Positions 1-10,299 of a stretch of DNA of 64,000 bases are shown here, one piece after another. Position 1 is the first letter of the stretch. Every line of letters begins with the position of its first letter. The notes beneath the pieces were generated by a model. The model was not told where the DNA came from. It saw only the letters and a list, made by a program, of their open reading frames with translations, and did not search any database. The translations under genes and the position numbers were made by a program. The DNA is from Ctena decussata (Eukaryota; Mollusca; Bivalvia; Lucinida; Lucinidae): assembly GCA_963989385.1 (NCBI GenBank), contig OZ022503.1, positions 49,908,858-49,972,857 on the forward strand, read 5' to 3'.

Positions 1-992
1 AACGTTATGCCATCGTATCGTCGTAGATTCAACGTTTGGCCTATATTAACGCTGAAACACAGTTAATATGTAAGCTATGTTGGTTCATGGCAATATGGTT
101 GCTGGGATGGTAAATTTTATGATGACAAGTTTTATATTCAGCTTCAAGAGTGTACAGCGGGATCAAACCGTCCTTCAAAACCTTGTTGTGAAACCAACCA
201 ATAGGAATTCTCATCCTCTTCCTGAAATAAATGAACAAACAAATAAATGAATGTCAACATATAGATAAATAAAGGAATACATAAATTAAAATCTTAAAAA
301 ATTCCTTCAAAAGCAGACAATACATACAGAAGTAGGAACATGGGCCAGACTACGTAGTTTCGGCTAATAAAGCCTCGTCAGTGACCCTGAATACTGTCCT
401 CTGCTTTTTTACGCTTTAAGAATTAATGAGTAGATCATATATAAAGCGGTGTCTTTATCACTAAATGGGATAATCAACCAGACCTACTGGTTATATTAAC
501 TCACTGGACTCATGGGAAGATTTCCACACATGCACCTTTCAGAGAGTAGCTTTTTTCCCCTTTCCCCGAAAAATGGCCGTAGGAAGAACGCCAATATAGT
601 GGATTGTCCGGACCTCATAAAACCACCTTTCCCCCCAATCGAGAATTCGCCATCAGAAAATTTAGAATATAGTAGGATTTCAAGCTTTCATCATGGCTGA
701 AAACACACAGACACATACATAAACACATACACGTACGCGCACATACTATCACGTACATAGGAACATATTCACGTGACTGAGTATGACGGCAAGGACATAT
801 CGTTTCTTTCTTGCTCCGGTTGGTTGGTTGTTTTGGGTTTAACGGCTCTTTGAGACATACTTCAGTCTATATCGAGCCATCTCCCAGAGAGAAAGAGGCA
901 GAAAAGAGAATTGATAGGGGTGAGAAAAAATGTCCAAACAACCCCCACCCGCACCTACTGTAAGCAAGTAAGCCCTTGCCCTACTATTTACC
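1..992. other. Non-coding stretch, no gene supported
   Basis: Nothing with codon structure, domain motif or splice signals was recognised apart from the LINE ORF1 fragment listed at 288-389. A weak SINE-like phrase (gggtttaacggctc) sits near 833-850. The missing 3' exon(s) of the minus-strand receptor could lie here or beyond the left edge, but no convincing cyclase tail was seen. Confidence 0.6.
288..389 (+). repeat. LINE ORF1 fragment
   Basis: This stretch is close to part of the LINE ORF1 at about 31569-31672 and 37000-37095; the shared core is cttcaa(g/a)agcag followed by gaacatgggccagactacg. Read in the ORF1 frame it gives the same FKS-YIQK ... HGPDYVVSANKAS residues with stops. A further diverged piece is near 14503-14560. 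It is a dead fragment of that LINE family, cut off abruptly at both ends. Confidence 0.7.
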
Positions 993-1076
993 AAATTAGT
1001 ATGACGCTCCGGCACTTTAAGTTACGAGCATGAGTCATGCTCGGTAACTTAAAGTGCCGGGGCGTCATACTAATTT
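993..1076. repeat. 84-bp palindromic foldback
   Basis: The left arm begins aaattagtatgacgctccgg and the right arm ends with its near-perfect complement, with a short palindromic centre around gcatgagtcatgc. It behaves as a hairpin-forming MITE-like element. No second copy was seen in this window. Confidence 0.8.
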
Positions 1077-1118
1077 GACGTCATTGACCTACTCCTGCTG
1101 TGATTGGTTTGGAAGTGC

Positions 1119-1290
1119 ATCTTATTTGTTCTGCGCAAATCAAAATCGGTTCAATTCCGGGTGTGTCCTGCGCAAAGAAGGAATTCTCACTTTACGTTAA
1201 AATTCCGTAATTGTACCGCTTCAATTCTAGAATTGCGCAAGAGATTCAATTGGTTTATGCCTCTGCGCAAAGTGGGAATCTTCGTCGAAT
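1119..1290. repeat. Diverged copy of the gcgcaaag foldback family
   Basis: It contains the same phrases as the intact foldback at 35954-36159 (tctgcgcaa, caattccgg, tcctgcgcaaag, aattctcact, tctagaattgcgcaag). It is a degenerated copy. The apparent open frame here is only a by-product of the repeat. Confidence 0.65.
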
Positions 1291-1725
1291 CTTTTATTGA
1301 AATGGAAATGATTAAAAGTTATTACAGAAATTTATAAAGAAAAAAAAGAGGTAATGAATGAAAGAAAAAAAAACAAATGAGGTAAAGAAGTTCTTAAAAG
1401 AGATAAATTCTTAAAGATTCACAAGTGCAGTACACAAACAAAAGAGAAAGAAACCCTGATAACAAATCGCCATTTCGTAGTTTAAAATTTAATGTCAAAT
1501 ATGAAAGAGAACACAGTCATCTTAATGTTTCTTTTATCAGCGACATAGAAGATCAAAAGTTGTTTTTGAAAACTTGTCTCTTACTCATTGTGTTACTCAA
1601 TAATGGACACATTCCTTCTTTCACGAATATCACATTGTCAAATACTAAGATTTGAAAAGAAATGTTTTATTGCTACTGTTGTTTCTGTTTGTATGTATAT
1701 GGCACTGTACGACCATGCTTTTAGA

Positions 1726-1726
<1 letters not shown>

Positions 1727-1762
<36 letters not shown>
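1727..1762. repeat. (AAT)n microsatellite
   Basis: About 11 uninterrupted taa/aat units. Confidence 0.95.
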
Positions 1763-1763
<1 letters not shown>

Positions 1764-1801
1764 TAGCCTAAAAAGAAATGTTATGATTTTAATCAAAATA
1801 A

Positions 1802-1879
1802 CCCACTGGGCATAATACGTTGAATCAATATGGAATCTACGTTGATTCAATGCTGAGTCAACATCGTGTGCCTACTTGG
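1802..1879. repeat. Short MITE with cccagtgggca-type ends
   Basis: Ends are imperfect inverted repeats (cccactgggca / tgcctacttgg) around gttgaatcaa/ttgattcaa palindromes. The same family occurs near 25466-25570, 61330-61424 and, partly, 54005-54060. Here it lies just downstream of the last recognisable cyclase codons, so any reading past 1907 quickly enters this repeat. Confidence 0.65.
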
Positions 1880-1906
1880 AAGATACGTGTATGAAATTAT
1901 ACAAAC

Positions 1907-2536
1907 CGTTTGACAGCTCTTCAAAACTGTTGTTTCAAACATGGCACCTTGTTGTTTCAGCATGTCATGTGTGCTCCTTGAAAGACGAATGGTTCTCGGC
2001 CGGGCGCCGGCGAGCATTTGGAAGGCGATAGTAACCGCCTCACCTACAATAGTATATTTTGGAATCGTCTTTCCCAATACTCCTTCAAACACAAACCCCG
2101 TACCTATACCTATTTTCATCTGTAATGTATAACGTGCGGGAGTCTTGTGAGAAAGTCTTTCAAGAAAGTTCATCAGCATTATTGCAAAGTTTGAAATCGT
2201 CTGAACCTGAGCTGTGCTGCGAGTCTTCGGATCTGACGCAAATAAAAGATGTTCACCATTCATGCTCAGTTTGTTAATGTTTCTAGATAACACAGTTTGG
2301 TCTATCCCCGCCATTAATTCATCCAGTGTGTTTGAAACATCGTCAACACTAAACAGTTCCACGAACTGATTTAAGTTTACAAAAGAACAAGCAAGGACTG
2401 TTCCAGCTTTGTAAGTCGCGGCTCTTTGTTGTTTGTCATTAAGGAAACGTTCTACAACTAGAGATGGAGCATTCGCTAGCAACACGACTCTGGATGCTTC
2501 TTGCGCTCTGGCTGTTTCCTTCTTGGCCTCTGTTAG
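1907..2536 (-). CDS. Receptor guanylate-cyclase-like gene, exon with degenerate cyclase domain
   Basis: Exon of 630 nt (210 codons, phase 0 at both ends). It opens with acceptor ttatttcag before CTAACAGAG and probably closes with ACG before gtttgt. It starts with the coiled-coil linker (LTEAKKETARAQEA) that continues EEYASSLEKQ from exon 10300-12190, then LANAPSLVVERF, matching the LP-SVAEQL segment of receptor cyclases, then a class III cyclase fold: VLACSFVNLNQF for the usual FSDIVGFT strand, NKLSMNGEHLLF for KVETIGDAY, MKIGIGTGFVFEGVLG, and IPKYTIVGEAVTIAFQM for MPRYCLFGDTVNTASRM. By that alignment the first metal Asp is Phe, the second is Glu, the guanine-specifying Glu and Cys are Ser and Thr, and the transition-state Asn and Arg are Thr and Gln. 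The fold is kept but catalysis is very unlikely. The weak donor and short C-terminus suggest another exon not seen here. A pseudogene is the alternative, but the frame is fully open. Confidence 0.85.
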
Positions 2537-2563
2537 CTGAAATAATAAGAAAGACTCTATTAA

Positions 2564-3374
2564 GGTGAGGTGGGAGTAATTGACAAAACACATGATTTTA
2601 TTCATACTTCTCTATATTGTCCATTTTCAGTCCCTCTTTCAGAAAATGTAATAAAAAAGAGGGGTCGCCGTTCTCGTTTTCAAGATATCTGACCTCGAAA
2701 ACGTCCTTTTTTCCTCATTTTCGACCCGACGTTATAATGGCGTTCTATGGAAAACGCACTTTTTTGCATGTCTCTCTTGGCTAAAAACCTATATTCTGAG
2801 AAAACAAAACATATTTTTTTCTTCAAAAACTAACACAGTATGGCCTAATGATAGAAGTTTACATTACAGCAATAAAAATAGTAGGTCGCCGACTTAACTT
2901 TCGAGCTAAAATGCATAAAATGCCCGGCTTGCTGTCTCATTCTGCCTGAAATGTTAGCGTCGCGCATGGTGACGTTAACGTTACTATACTTTCGCGCCAC
3001 GCATCAGCTATCGTTTTTTGTAGGTTACCGGCAAAATTTGTCTAGGACTTTCATCACTCACGATTGTCATCGTCGGGAAAGTGCAGGGTGAAAGCAGATG
3101 CAGGACATTTTCTCTCAGTCTCTGCATTTGACGTCTCGGGTAACTTTTATTTCAGTTAAAATCGAAAATCGAAATCAGTGTCATTCCCCTATGCCCTCCG
3201 ATACAGTTTATGCGCCCCCGAGATGACAAACCTCTCTGAAGCGACAACTTTAGGGTGGGCTTCCACGTGCTATGACATTTGTTCACTTGTCGTTTGTACC
3301 TGACCAGACCCAACACAGAACCGACAATATTCTGCTCAATAACCTAGCATTCCAACGACTGGACTTCGGCGACA

Positions 3375-3406
<32 letters not shown>

Positions 3407-4185
3407 GAAACTGATAGGCAGCTTGGATTCACTTAAGCGTTTAGGAGATTCAATAAAATGACTCTTTGATATACACTTGGAAAAATAAAGAAGAAATGAA
3501 AGACAGAAAAGTGAAAAAAAGGGGCAAGGAAAAAGAAACGCCATATTTTTGTAGCTTATTAACACAAAACTGATCGTTGAATTATCGTATCAACGTCGAT
3601 AAAAGGCCCTGATGACATTGCATAGACGGTGATACATGTACGGCTGCCTGGTGCTGTTTAAACGCTGGGGACGGTCTTAGAGTTTTAAATATAACTGAAA
3701 TGTGGAGTAACTTTTGCTGATTAGTATTTTAATGTAAAGGATGATAAAACCTGTTTATGTCTGCTATCCTGTTAACTATAAAGTGCGTGGTCGAAGTGTA
3801 GACAGTGATCTGACTACCCAGTGTACGATTCTGGATTCAATTTTAAGAGGCTTTGTTGTCGTACAAAATTGATAATAAGATTATTGCAGCTGCGAACTCT
3901 GACATACTGATGAGAAACGGTCAGAGAACAGTTTTCCCGCTAATAGTCTTTCCCCACAGAAAACCAGCTTTACGTTTTTCAGTTCTTTCGCTGCGAAACT
4001 TTCTATATCCTTTAAATTCACCAAGCGCTCAACCTCCTTGCGTTTTGTGAGTAGACCATATAGTGATCACAGAAGCGGCTAATGTTGACGCCATCTTGTT
4101 TTTATCAAAAGGAACATTTGACGTCATTACGTAACGTAGCGCCAGAAACTGCCGCACGGCGGCGCTGAATTACTCCCACCTCACC
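2564..4185. mobile_element. 1.6-kb TIR element with TTAA target duplications (piggyBac-like, non-autonomous)
   Basis: Perfect 18-bp terminal inverted repeats GGTGAGGTGGGAGTAATT at both ends, each flanked by TTAA (2560-2563 and 4186-4189). TTAA target duplication is the hallmark of piggyBac-type transposition. The TIR itself is not a canonical piggyBac end, so family placement is inference. No transposase-sized frame is present. It contains a (CT)n tract at 3376-3405. Its left end is 27 bp from the splice acceptor of the cyclase exon. Confidence 0.8.
3376..3405. repeat. (CT)n microsatellite
   Basis: Pure ct repeats with one cg interruption near the start, inside the TTAA-flanked element. Confidence 0.95.
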
Positions 4186-5029
4186 TTAAATCTTTGATCA
4201 GTAGACCTGTAGGTTGTCATTTAGATGAGTTCATTTATGATTTTTCATGTCTTTTTTCAATCATGAAATGATTTTATTTTGAGTGTACAACAAATACTCT
4301 CTATGAAGTCTCGAAATGGATGAAAGGTTTAAACACGACAGGGTTGATCTTGACATGGTGTTTCTTCGGGTAACGTGACGTCTCGTTCATCGAAACCTTA
4401 TTTGTGACATATCCTTCCTTCAACGTTGATGATTTTAATGATTTTTGGAGAATGTTTTTATTTGATTGTATTTTGCATTGAAATTCCTGCCACGTCTGAA
4501 CTGGGTATGCGCTGTTTGCATATGTTCCGTAAACGAGTTTCCAGTCTTAAAAGGATTAAGCTTTGATAAAACAAAGAAATATGTTAATATGGTATATAAA
4601 AACCATACCATACTGACATGAATGCTTTCTGAACAGATCTTTCTGATATGAAAAGCATACTGATATCCCAGAGGGGAACGCAACGTTGAATCAGCATCAT
4701 TATTCTGACCTCCTAATGACTAATAAATAGAATACCCAACGCATGAAATAATACAACATCCTTCTCCTGACTCAAAATCAGTGGTATAAATTGGAGGAGG
4801 CTTGTGCTGACCTCCCATCAGTTCAAATGATTTACCAGCAGCCTTCTACTGACCTTTTAAATCATTAGTCTCTGACTTAAACATTACTTCCGAATATGTA
4901 GAGACAACGCATACTATGATTGTGTACCAGCAGACTTATACTGGCCTGGTAACGACAAATCGTAAAAGAAACACAAACAATATTTTCTATGTACATGTAG
5001 CGAAAACCTACCCATAACCCAACCCCCAG

Positions 5030-5616
5030 CTTCCAGTACGCACCTGTCGTGTCATAAATACAACTGTTTTAAAATGAAAATGTACTGAGACGAATGCACC
5101 TATGAACAGCACTGGATTCCCAACGACCCATTTGTTTGATGTCATCCTCAGAACAACCTTGACAATATGCGGACGTAGCAGCGCCAATTCTAAAGGAATG
5201 AGGCCTATAACGACTATGGTCAAGCCCAAGGTATCGAATAATGATCTCAATTTATCAGGAACAAATGAGTATGTAACAGGCGAGCCATTGTGAAACTGAA
5301 ATAGTGGTCCAGAAGTATGTTTATACTCAAGACAGTAACATTCAACCGCCTTTACATGGCAGCACTGAATATTGTGGAAATTCACGGGTTAAAACAGTGC
5401 CATAGGTAGTTGCTTAATATTATTCAAAAAATGTCTGATGACAATACTTGCACCAACAATCCTACCTGCATCATACGAAAAAATTAAATCGTGACGCTGT
5501 ATAACCGACTCTGCAGAGTATCGTGATTTAAGGCATATTTCTCCCATCTTTAAAAAAGCATTAAAACAAAGCAGAAAATATATAGCCTTTAACAAAGATC
5601 TATGGGAGGATAACAT
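5030..5616 (-). pseudogene. Tyrosine recombinase remnant of the YR retroelement
   Basis: The first part reads FLLCFNAFLKMGEICLKSRY, matching the LFHALLRIGEI segment that carries the first catalytic Arg region of DIRS/Ngaro recombinases, followed by VIRHFLNNIKQLP and GPLFQFHNGSPVTYSF. The frame then shifts. In another frame it continues RPHSFRIGAAT and KQMGRWESSAVHRCIR. These correspond to the H-x2-R box and to the MGRW-HRYIR box, where the nucleophilic Tyr appears to be Cys. The recombinase is therefore broken by frameshift and probably by loss of its nucleophile. Confidence 0.75.
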
Positions 5617-6014
5617 AACTTCTGTAGGTATTGCATAACTTCTGTAGGTATTGCAGAGATAAGTTTATAGAGGATTTTGGTAGTGATCGGTAAACGAACG
5701 TCAACAGCGGATCTATTCAGCTTCTTGGTTCCATTTAGAAACTGCTACACCAAAATGTCACGGTAGGATCCGGATAACCTAACATTCTATGAATAAAAAG
5801 CTAAGGCGGAGGCGTTTGAAGCAATTGTTGCTGGCTGATAGCCAAACTGAAAAAGGCTGGTCAGAAAATCAAGAAGTAATATCACCGAAATTGGAAGCTG
5901 AGGGCTGAGCCCATTACCTTTTGCAAAATGTTTTAAAACGACACCAAACACGAAAATATGCTATCTTTGTCTTATGATCCAAAGATGCCATTACAATATT
6001 AGAAGCGTCGGAAG

Positions 6015-7580
6015 TCAAATGTGAAGATAAGTTGTTAGCAGAGTGCACTGGTCCCTGTCTAAGCATGGTGACCACTGTTTGGCTTCCTGTAACCGAAATC
6101 GGATTAAATTATCTCCCACATAATTGGTCTTCCCAGGTATATGCTTACTGCGGAACATTATATTGTATTTCATTGACGAAATAACGACACGCCGAACTAG
6201 TTTCATCATAAAATGATCATTGGATGTCATTTTGTTTAAAACGTATACTGTGGCAATATTGTCAGATAAAAATAGAATCCTTTAGTTGCATATTTGACCA
6301 CCCCAGACGTCAACTGCAAGAACTATTGGAAAAAAGCTCAAGAATATTGATATGCAAGTTCGTAAACTCGTCTGGCCTTCCGTGCATGAACCACTGTTCA
6401 CCGAAAATAGCTGCAAACCCTTTAGTGGAAGCTACATCTGTATAAAGACGTAAAGCATCAGATGCTAAGCAATACGCTGGCAGAAATATGCGTTTCCCAT
6501 TGAAACCAAACATAAACAATTCCCTTGCCGCTAAATCAGCTCTAAAACTCTGGACGATGAACATTAATTGTAAGGTCATATGACCTGCGTAAAACAGTTC
6601 TACCAGGTACAACGCAACCAGTAGCGACATTCAAAAGACCCAGAAGAGACTGTAACTGGCGTAATTTAACCTTTTTGCGTTTCGAAAACTGACGTAGCAA
6701 AGCTCTGATTTTTAGCACCTTACTTTCAGGTAATCTACTCACCATGGCGATAGAATCTATTTCCATACTATAAATTACAATCTTGGTAGTTGGCCATACC
6801 GTTTTTTCCCTTTTTTAAGGGAACACCAAGGTCTCGACAAACAGAAATAAATGTCGATAAGTCAGTTGTACATTTAATCGAATCAGCAGGACCGACGAAG
6901 AAGAAATCATCTAATATGTGACTCATTGAAGCCCCATATTTCTCGGTCATGTTCCATTGCAATGCAGAGCTGAAGCGCTCGAAAACTGGCATGACGCAGA
7001 AAGACCCATAGGTAAACAACAATCCATATAATACTGTAAAGAACCATCGTCAGAGGGCAAAGTAAACCCCAGAAGACACCTGTCCTCGACGTGAATAGGC
7101 AAAAGTCGAAATGCATTGGTGATGTCAGTTTTGGCCATCAAAGCATTCGAACCGAAATGCCGTACCAGTGAAATAAGTGTATCTATAGAATTATATACAA
7201 CCTGACTATCGGATCTATCAAAACCAGAATTAACTGAATTATTTGGGGGATAGGAGAGATTTATGAATGAGCCTAAAGGAACCCGTTTCGTGTTTCGGAA
7301 CCAGTGCTAAAGGTGAGCAAGTAAAAGGCTCACAAGGAGGAGTTATAAATGGACCCCTCATTCTCACAGAAGCAATTTCCTCATCAATTTTTGTTTCACT
7401 ATAGCCGAGTTTACAGTAGCTGAAATATGGTTGCTTAAAATTCTAGGTATGCGCTTACCGTGGAAAGGAATATGAAAACCTACAGAAAAACCTTTGTGCA
7501 AAAATTCACGTTCAATGGCATCATAATCTGCGAGATAAAATATCAGTCCTTCGGCATTTACTGGCATTAGCATGGTAGTA
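6015..7580 (-). pseudogene. RT-RNase H remnant of the YR retroelement
   Basis: Segments in order: a region rich in FHIPFHGKRIP, then SPLALVPKHETGSFRLIHK, SVNSGFDR, LMAKTDITNAFRLLPIH (RT motif A), YYMDCCLPMGLSASCQFSSA, HILDDFFFVG (the DD motif, complete), VPLKKGK, IAMVSRLPESKVLKIRALL and LLNVATGCVVPGR, then a RNase H portion (LYTDVASTKGFAAIF and HIPGKTNYVGDNLIRF). These are typical of DIRS-group reverse transcriptases. Several frame changes between segments show it is no longer expressed as one protein. Confidence 0.8.
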
Positions 7581-7586
7581 TCATTT

Positions 7587-7819
7587 GAGCCGCGACACGA
7601 GAAAACCAACAATGTGGTTGTGCGCCCAGCGAAGACTCAGATCAGCCTGGGCATCCGCCCAGTCCGAGCAGACTCTTCGCTAAGCACTTAAAGGGTAGCT
7701 GAGGGTCTAAGCTACCTCCATGCGGACAGCGAAGACTCCGATCAGACTGGGCGAATGCCCAGGCTGATCTGAGTCTGCGCTGGGCGCACAACCACATTGT
7801 TGGTTTTCTCACGTCGCGG
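7587..7819. mobile_element. Palindromic MITE (family gagccgcgacacga), nested in the YR element
   Basis: About 233 bp. The left end GAGCCGCGACACGAGAAAAC and right end ...GGTTTTCTCACGTCGCGG are long inverted repeats continuing inward through tgtggttgtgcgcccagcg and cagatcagcctgggc. Other copies in this window are at about 24558, 27955, 31045, 36475, 44094, 45222, 45435 and 58843. It interrupts the retroelement between gag and RT. Confidence 0.9.
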
Positions 7820-8135
7820 TACATTTGTTGCCACAAAATGGCTGTGAACGCGTCCGAATGGCAAATGTGGCCTGTCCTTGACTCTGATTGTTACTTGCAG
7901 GCAAACTATGACCTGAAACGTTTGAAGATCCAGACGTCTGCGGGCCCTGCGTAACAGAAGCACTTTTTTGAATTCTAAGCGCATAGCAATCGCTACGTGG
8001 ATGCTTTTTATAACAAAAACTGCATAAATGGGTAAACCGGCAATGGCGTCGAGGACATCCTTGACTACTATTAAACTGAAAACAGATTTTTCTATTACTT
8101 CCCCTGAAAGAGGTAGACGTATTGGCTCTGCTCAC
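7820..8135 (-). pseudogene. Gag-like fragment with Cys/His cluster of the YR retroelement
   Basis: Reads about 105 residues including ICFQFNSSQGCPRRHCRFTH and LCSFCYKKHPRSDC, a CCCH-type finger followed by a second Cys/His group, as in the gag-like ORF of DIRS/Ngaro elements. It is cut off by the MITE at 7819. Confidence 0.65.
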
Positions 8136-10299
8136 AGTCTGAGCTGAATGATTCGATAAAGATGAAAGAACAGATGTCTGTCATATTTCAGAATGTTTTC
8201 TTGACATGATGTTTCTTTCGGGTAACGTGACGTCTCGTTCATCGAAACCTTATTCCGCGACGTTAAATACACTGTAAGAAACGTCGCCGCGAAAAAAATG
8301 AACCCCGACGTGTTCGAAACGTTTTCTCTCTCGATGAGATATCTATTCAGTTTTTACTTCTTTCGTCCTGACATATTCTCTTAAACAACTCGTCAGCACA
8401 AATAACTGGGGTCAGTAATGTTTGCGTTTTAGAACACCTTGAACACTACCCTTAATCATAAAACTTGTCAAAATTTTTATAGCATTGATAGTGATTAGGG
8501 TCTTCTTTAAAACCTTTGTCCAGAAGTGTTGATAAAAGTTTTAGGAGAAAATGACTAATTTGCTCCTTTAAGAGTAGACCCGCTTTTAAAAGGAGCTCGT
8601 CCTCTGGCAAAGAAAACAGAAGTTGTTCTCCTTTGAAAATGGCAGATTAACTTGGAAGTCTACCCATTATCCCACAAACCTTAATACCTGCAGTTTGTCT
8701 TGTTTCCAGAACAGTTTTTCTTGAACGAGGTATTGGCAAAGTTACTCGTGTATGAATGTTATTAAATAATATGTATTTAGGCACAGCCTAGAAACGGGCA
8801 TGGCATTTTAGGTCTAGCTTTAAGCAATCAACCATCATTAATTTTACACCGTTCCTGCTGCAGTCCAACAGAGGTGCGGTGTTTCGTGTTTTCAGTTTAC
8901 GCGGTGCGGTACGGGGTTTTATCTACGGTTCTTGTCGAACCAATCGGAACACCGCTCGGCAAATTTCGTGAATCAACCTCGGATGTATGACGTGGGACTA
9001 CTTACGTCACACGATTGTTGTTAGGAACAACGACATAAACAAAGATGGCCGCACTGTCGCACCGAGTAAATAATAAAATGAAAAGAAACAATTGTATTTT
9101 CTATCTCGGCATTGATAATTGACTATTTTGTTTTAACAACAGCAAATCATTAAATGAATGTCCGTGCAACAGCTGAAAAAGGTCGCAGGTCGAGAATTCG
9201 TAGACATAGAGAGCTACGGTTTCGGCGTATACTTTCGGCCGAACAAAATGTTGGATTTTGCTGCATATTGCTCCGCCGTACATACGCCCGAGGTCTGATT
9301 CACGGAATTGGCCGAGCGTGCTCCGATTGTGGTCGAACGTGTCTTCTAGCAGATGATATTCTCAAAGGAAAAAATGATAATTTGAAAAGAAAACATTTAG
9401 AATTCAAGATTATCTCGATAATTCAAAAGAAGAAAGTACGATTTTCTGTTTATTTTTCTATATATTTCGTCTTGGTAAGAACCGACCGGCACTGCAGGGT
9501 TCAAACTCTTCTTAGAGCGTCTTTCGTTTCGACGGAAAATTGAGTGGAACAATTCTATTTAAATATTTATTTTTTTCGGTTTTTAATTTTTATTTGATCT
9601 CGTCACCATTTGTTTATCTGTCATGTTCAAAAAAGCATGAAAGAGGCATAAAACAATAAAATTGCTGTTGTTTTATTGTGCAAAAAATGACCGGAACTCG
9701 GAGAACGTTGTTTTCTCCGAGATTCGCAATGTTTAGGAGGGAACACCCAAAGTAAAAGCCATAGGGTTAGATTTTATTTTGTTTCTTTCCTACGTGTTAA
9801 CTATAGGCGGGCTGTCCGCTGCCCCCTTCGGGGCCGGCCGACGTTTCTGCGCAACGTCGGGCCATGCCCGTATGAAAACAACTGTCTAAGACAATGTGTG
9901 GCAATGACGCCGTATTTTTAAACCATTTTGTCTAATGATCTGCGCACTAGCTGTTATCATGTTTACATGATTCAAGAAAAATAAATACTCTACTTAAATG
10001 ACTTTTTAGTCGGAGATGCACAGCTCACAATTTCCTGAAGCATTTTCCTAATTTTATATACATAAAGCATCTACATATTTTTGCTTCGAAAAGTAATGAA
10101 AAGACGGCTTAAAGCTTAATTCGAGAGAAGAAAAAAGAGAATCCTGACGAGACCTCCTTCTCGGAGGCCGACCATCACCCTGAAACATGTCAACCCCAGA
10201 GATCGAATCCAGGCCACAACGATAACAAGGATACAGTAGGTGATGAAATGTGCATATGCCTTCCTTATTAAAAGAATAAATAATGAAACAGCTACTGAC

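Larger units (their letters stand above)
4349..8254 (-). mobile_element. Decayed DIRS/Ngaro-like (tyrosine-recombinase) retroelement
   Basis: About 3.9 kb with gag-like, RT-RNase H and tyrosine-recombinase remains in that order on the minus strand, the layout of YR retrotransposons. A nearly identical 54/55-bp sequence (cttgacat(g/a)(g/a)tgtttc ... cgaaaccttatt) lies at 4349-4402 and 8200-8254, a direct terminal repeat that fits the split-direct-repeat (PAT/Ngaro) type better than inverted-repeat DIRS1. Frames are broken repeatedly and a MITE sits in the gag/RT junction. It is in the same orientation as the host gene whose intron it occupies. Confidence 0.8.
2537..10299 (-). other. Intron between kinase-homology and cyclase exons
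   Basis: 7,763 bp, donor CAG/gtcagt at 10300/10299 and acceptor ttatttcag/CTA at 2537/2536. Joining the flanks gives YASSLEKQ-LTEAKKE in phase 0, the coiled coil expected between the two domains. It is filled by a TTAA-flanked element (2564-4185), a DIRS/Ngaro-like element (4349-8254) and a nested MITE. From 8255 to 10299 nothing firm was recognised. A stretch around 8820-9545 (ending in aaacaaagatggccgcac and open frames of 60-129 codons on both strands) looks like more mobile DNA but was not assigned. Confidence 0.8.

Noticed and set aside
9101..9543. Possible small gene of 129 codons (plus) or 60 codons (minus)
   Set aside because: No recognised motif, no splice context, lies in an intron among mobile DNA; the two strands compete. 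Left as unassigned.
10054..10299. C-terminal 80 codons open after the coiled coil of the receptor exon
   Set aside because: They follow a good donor (CAG/gtcagt), lose all family resemblance, and joining to 2536 restores the expected linker; read as intron.
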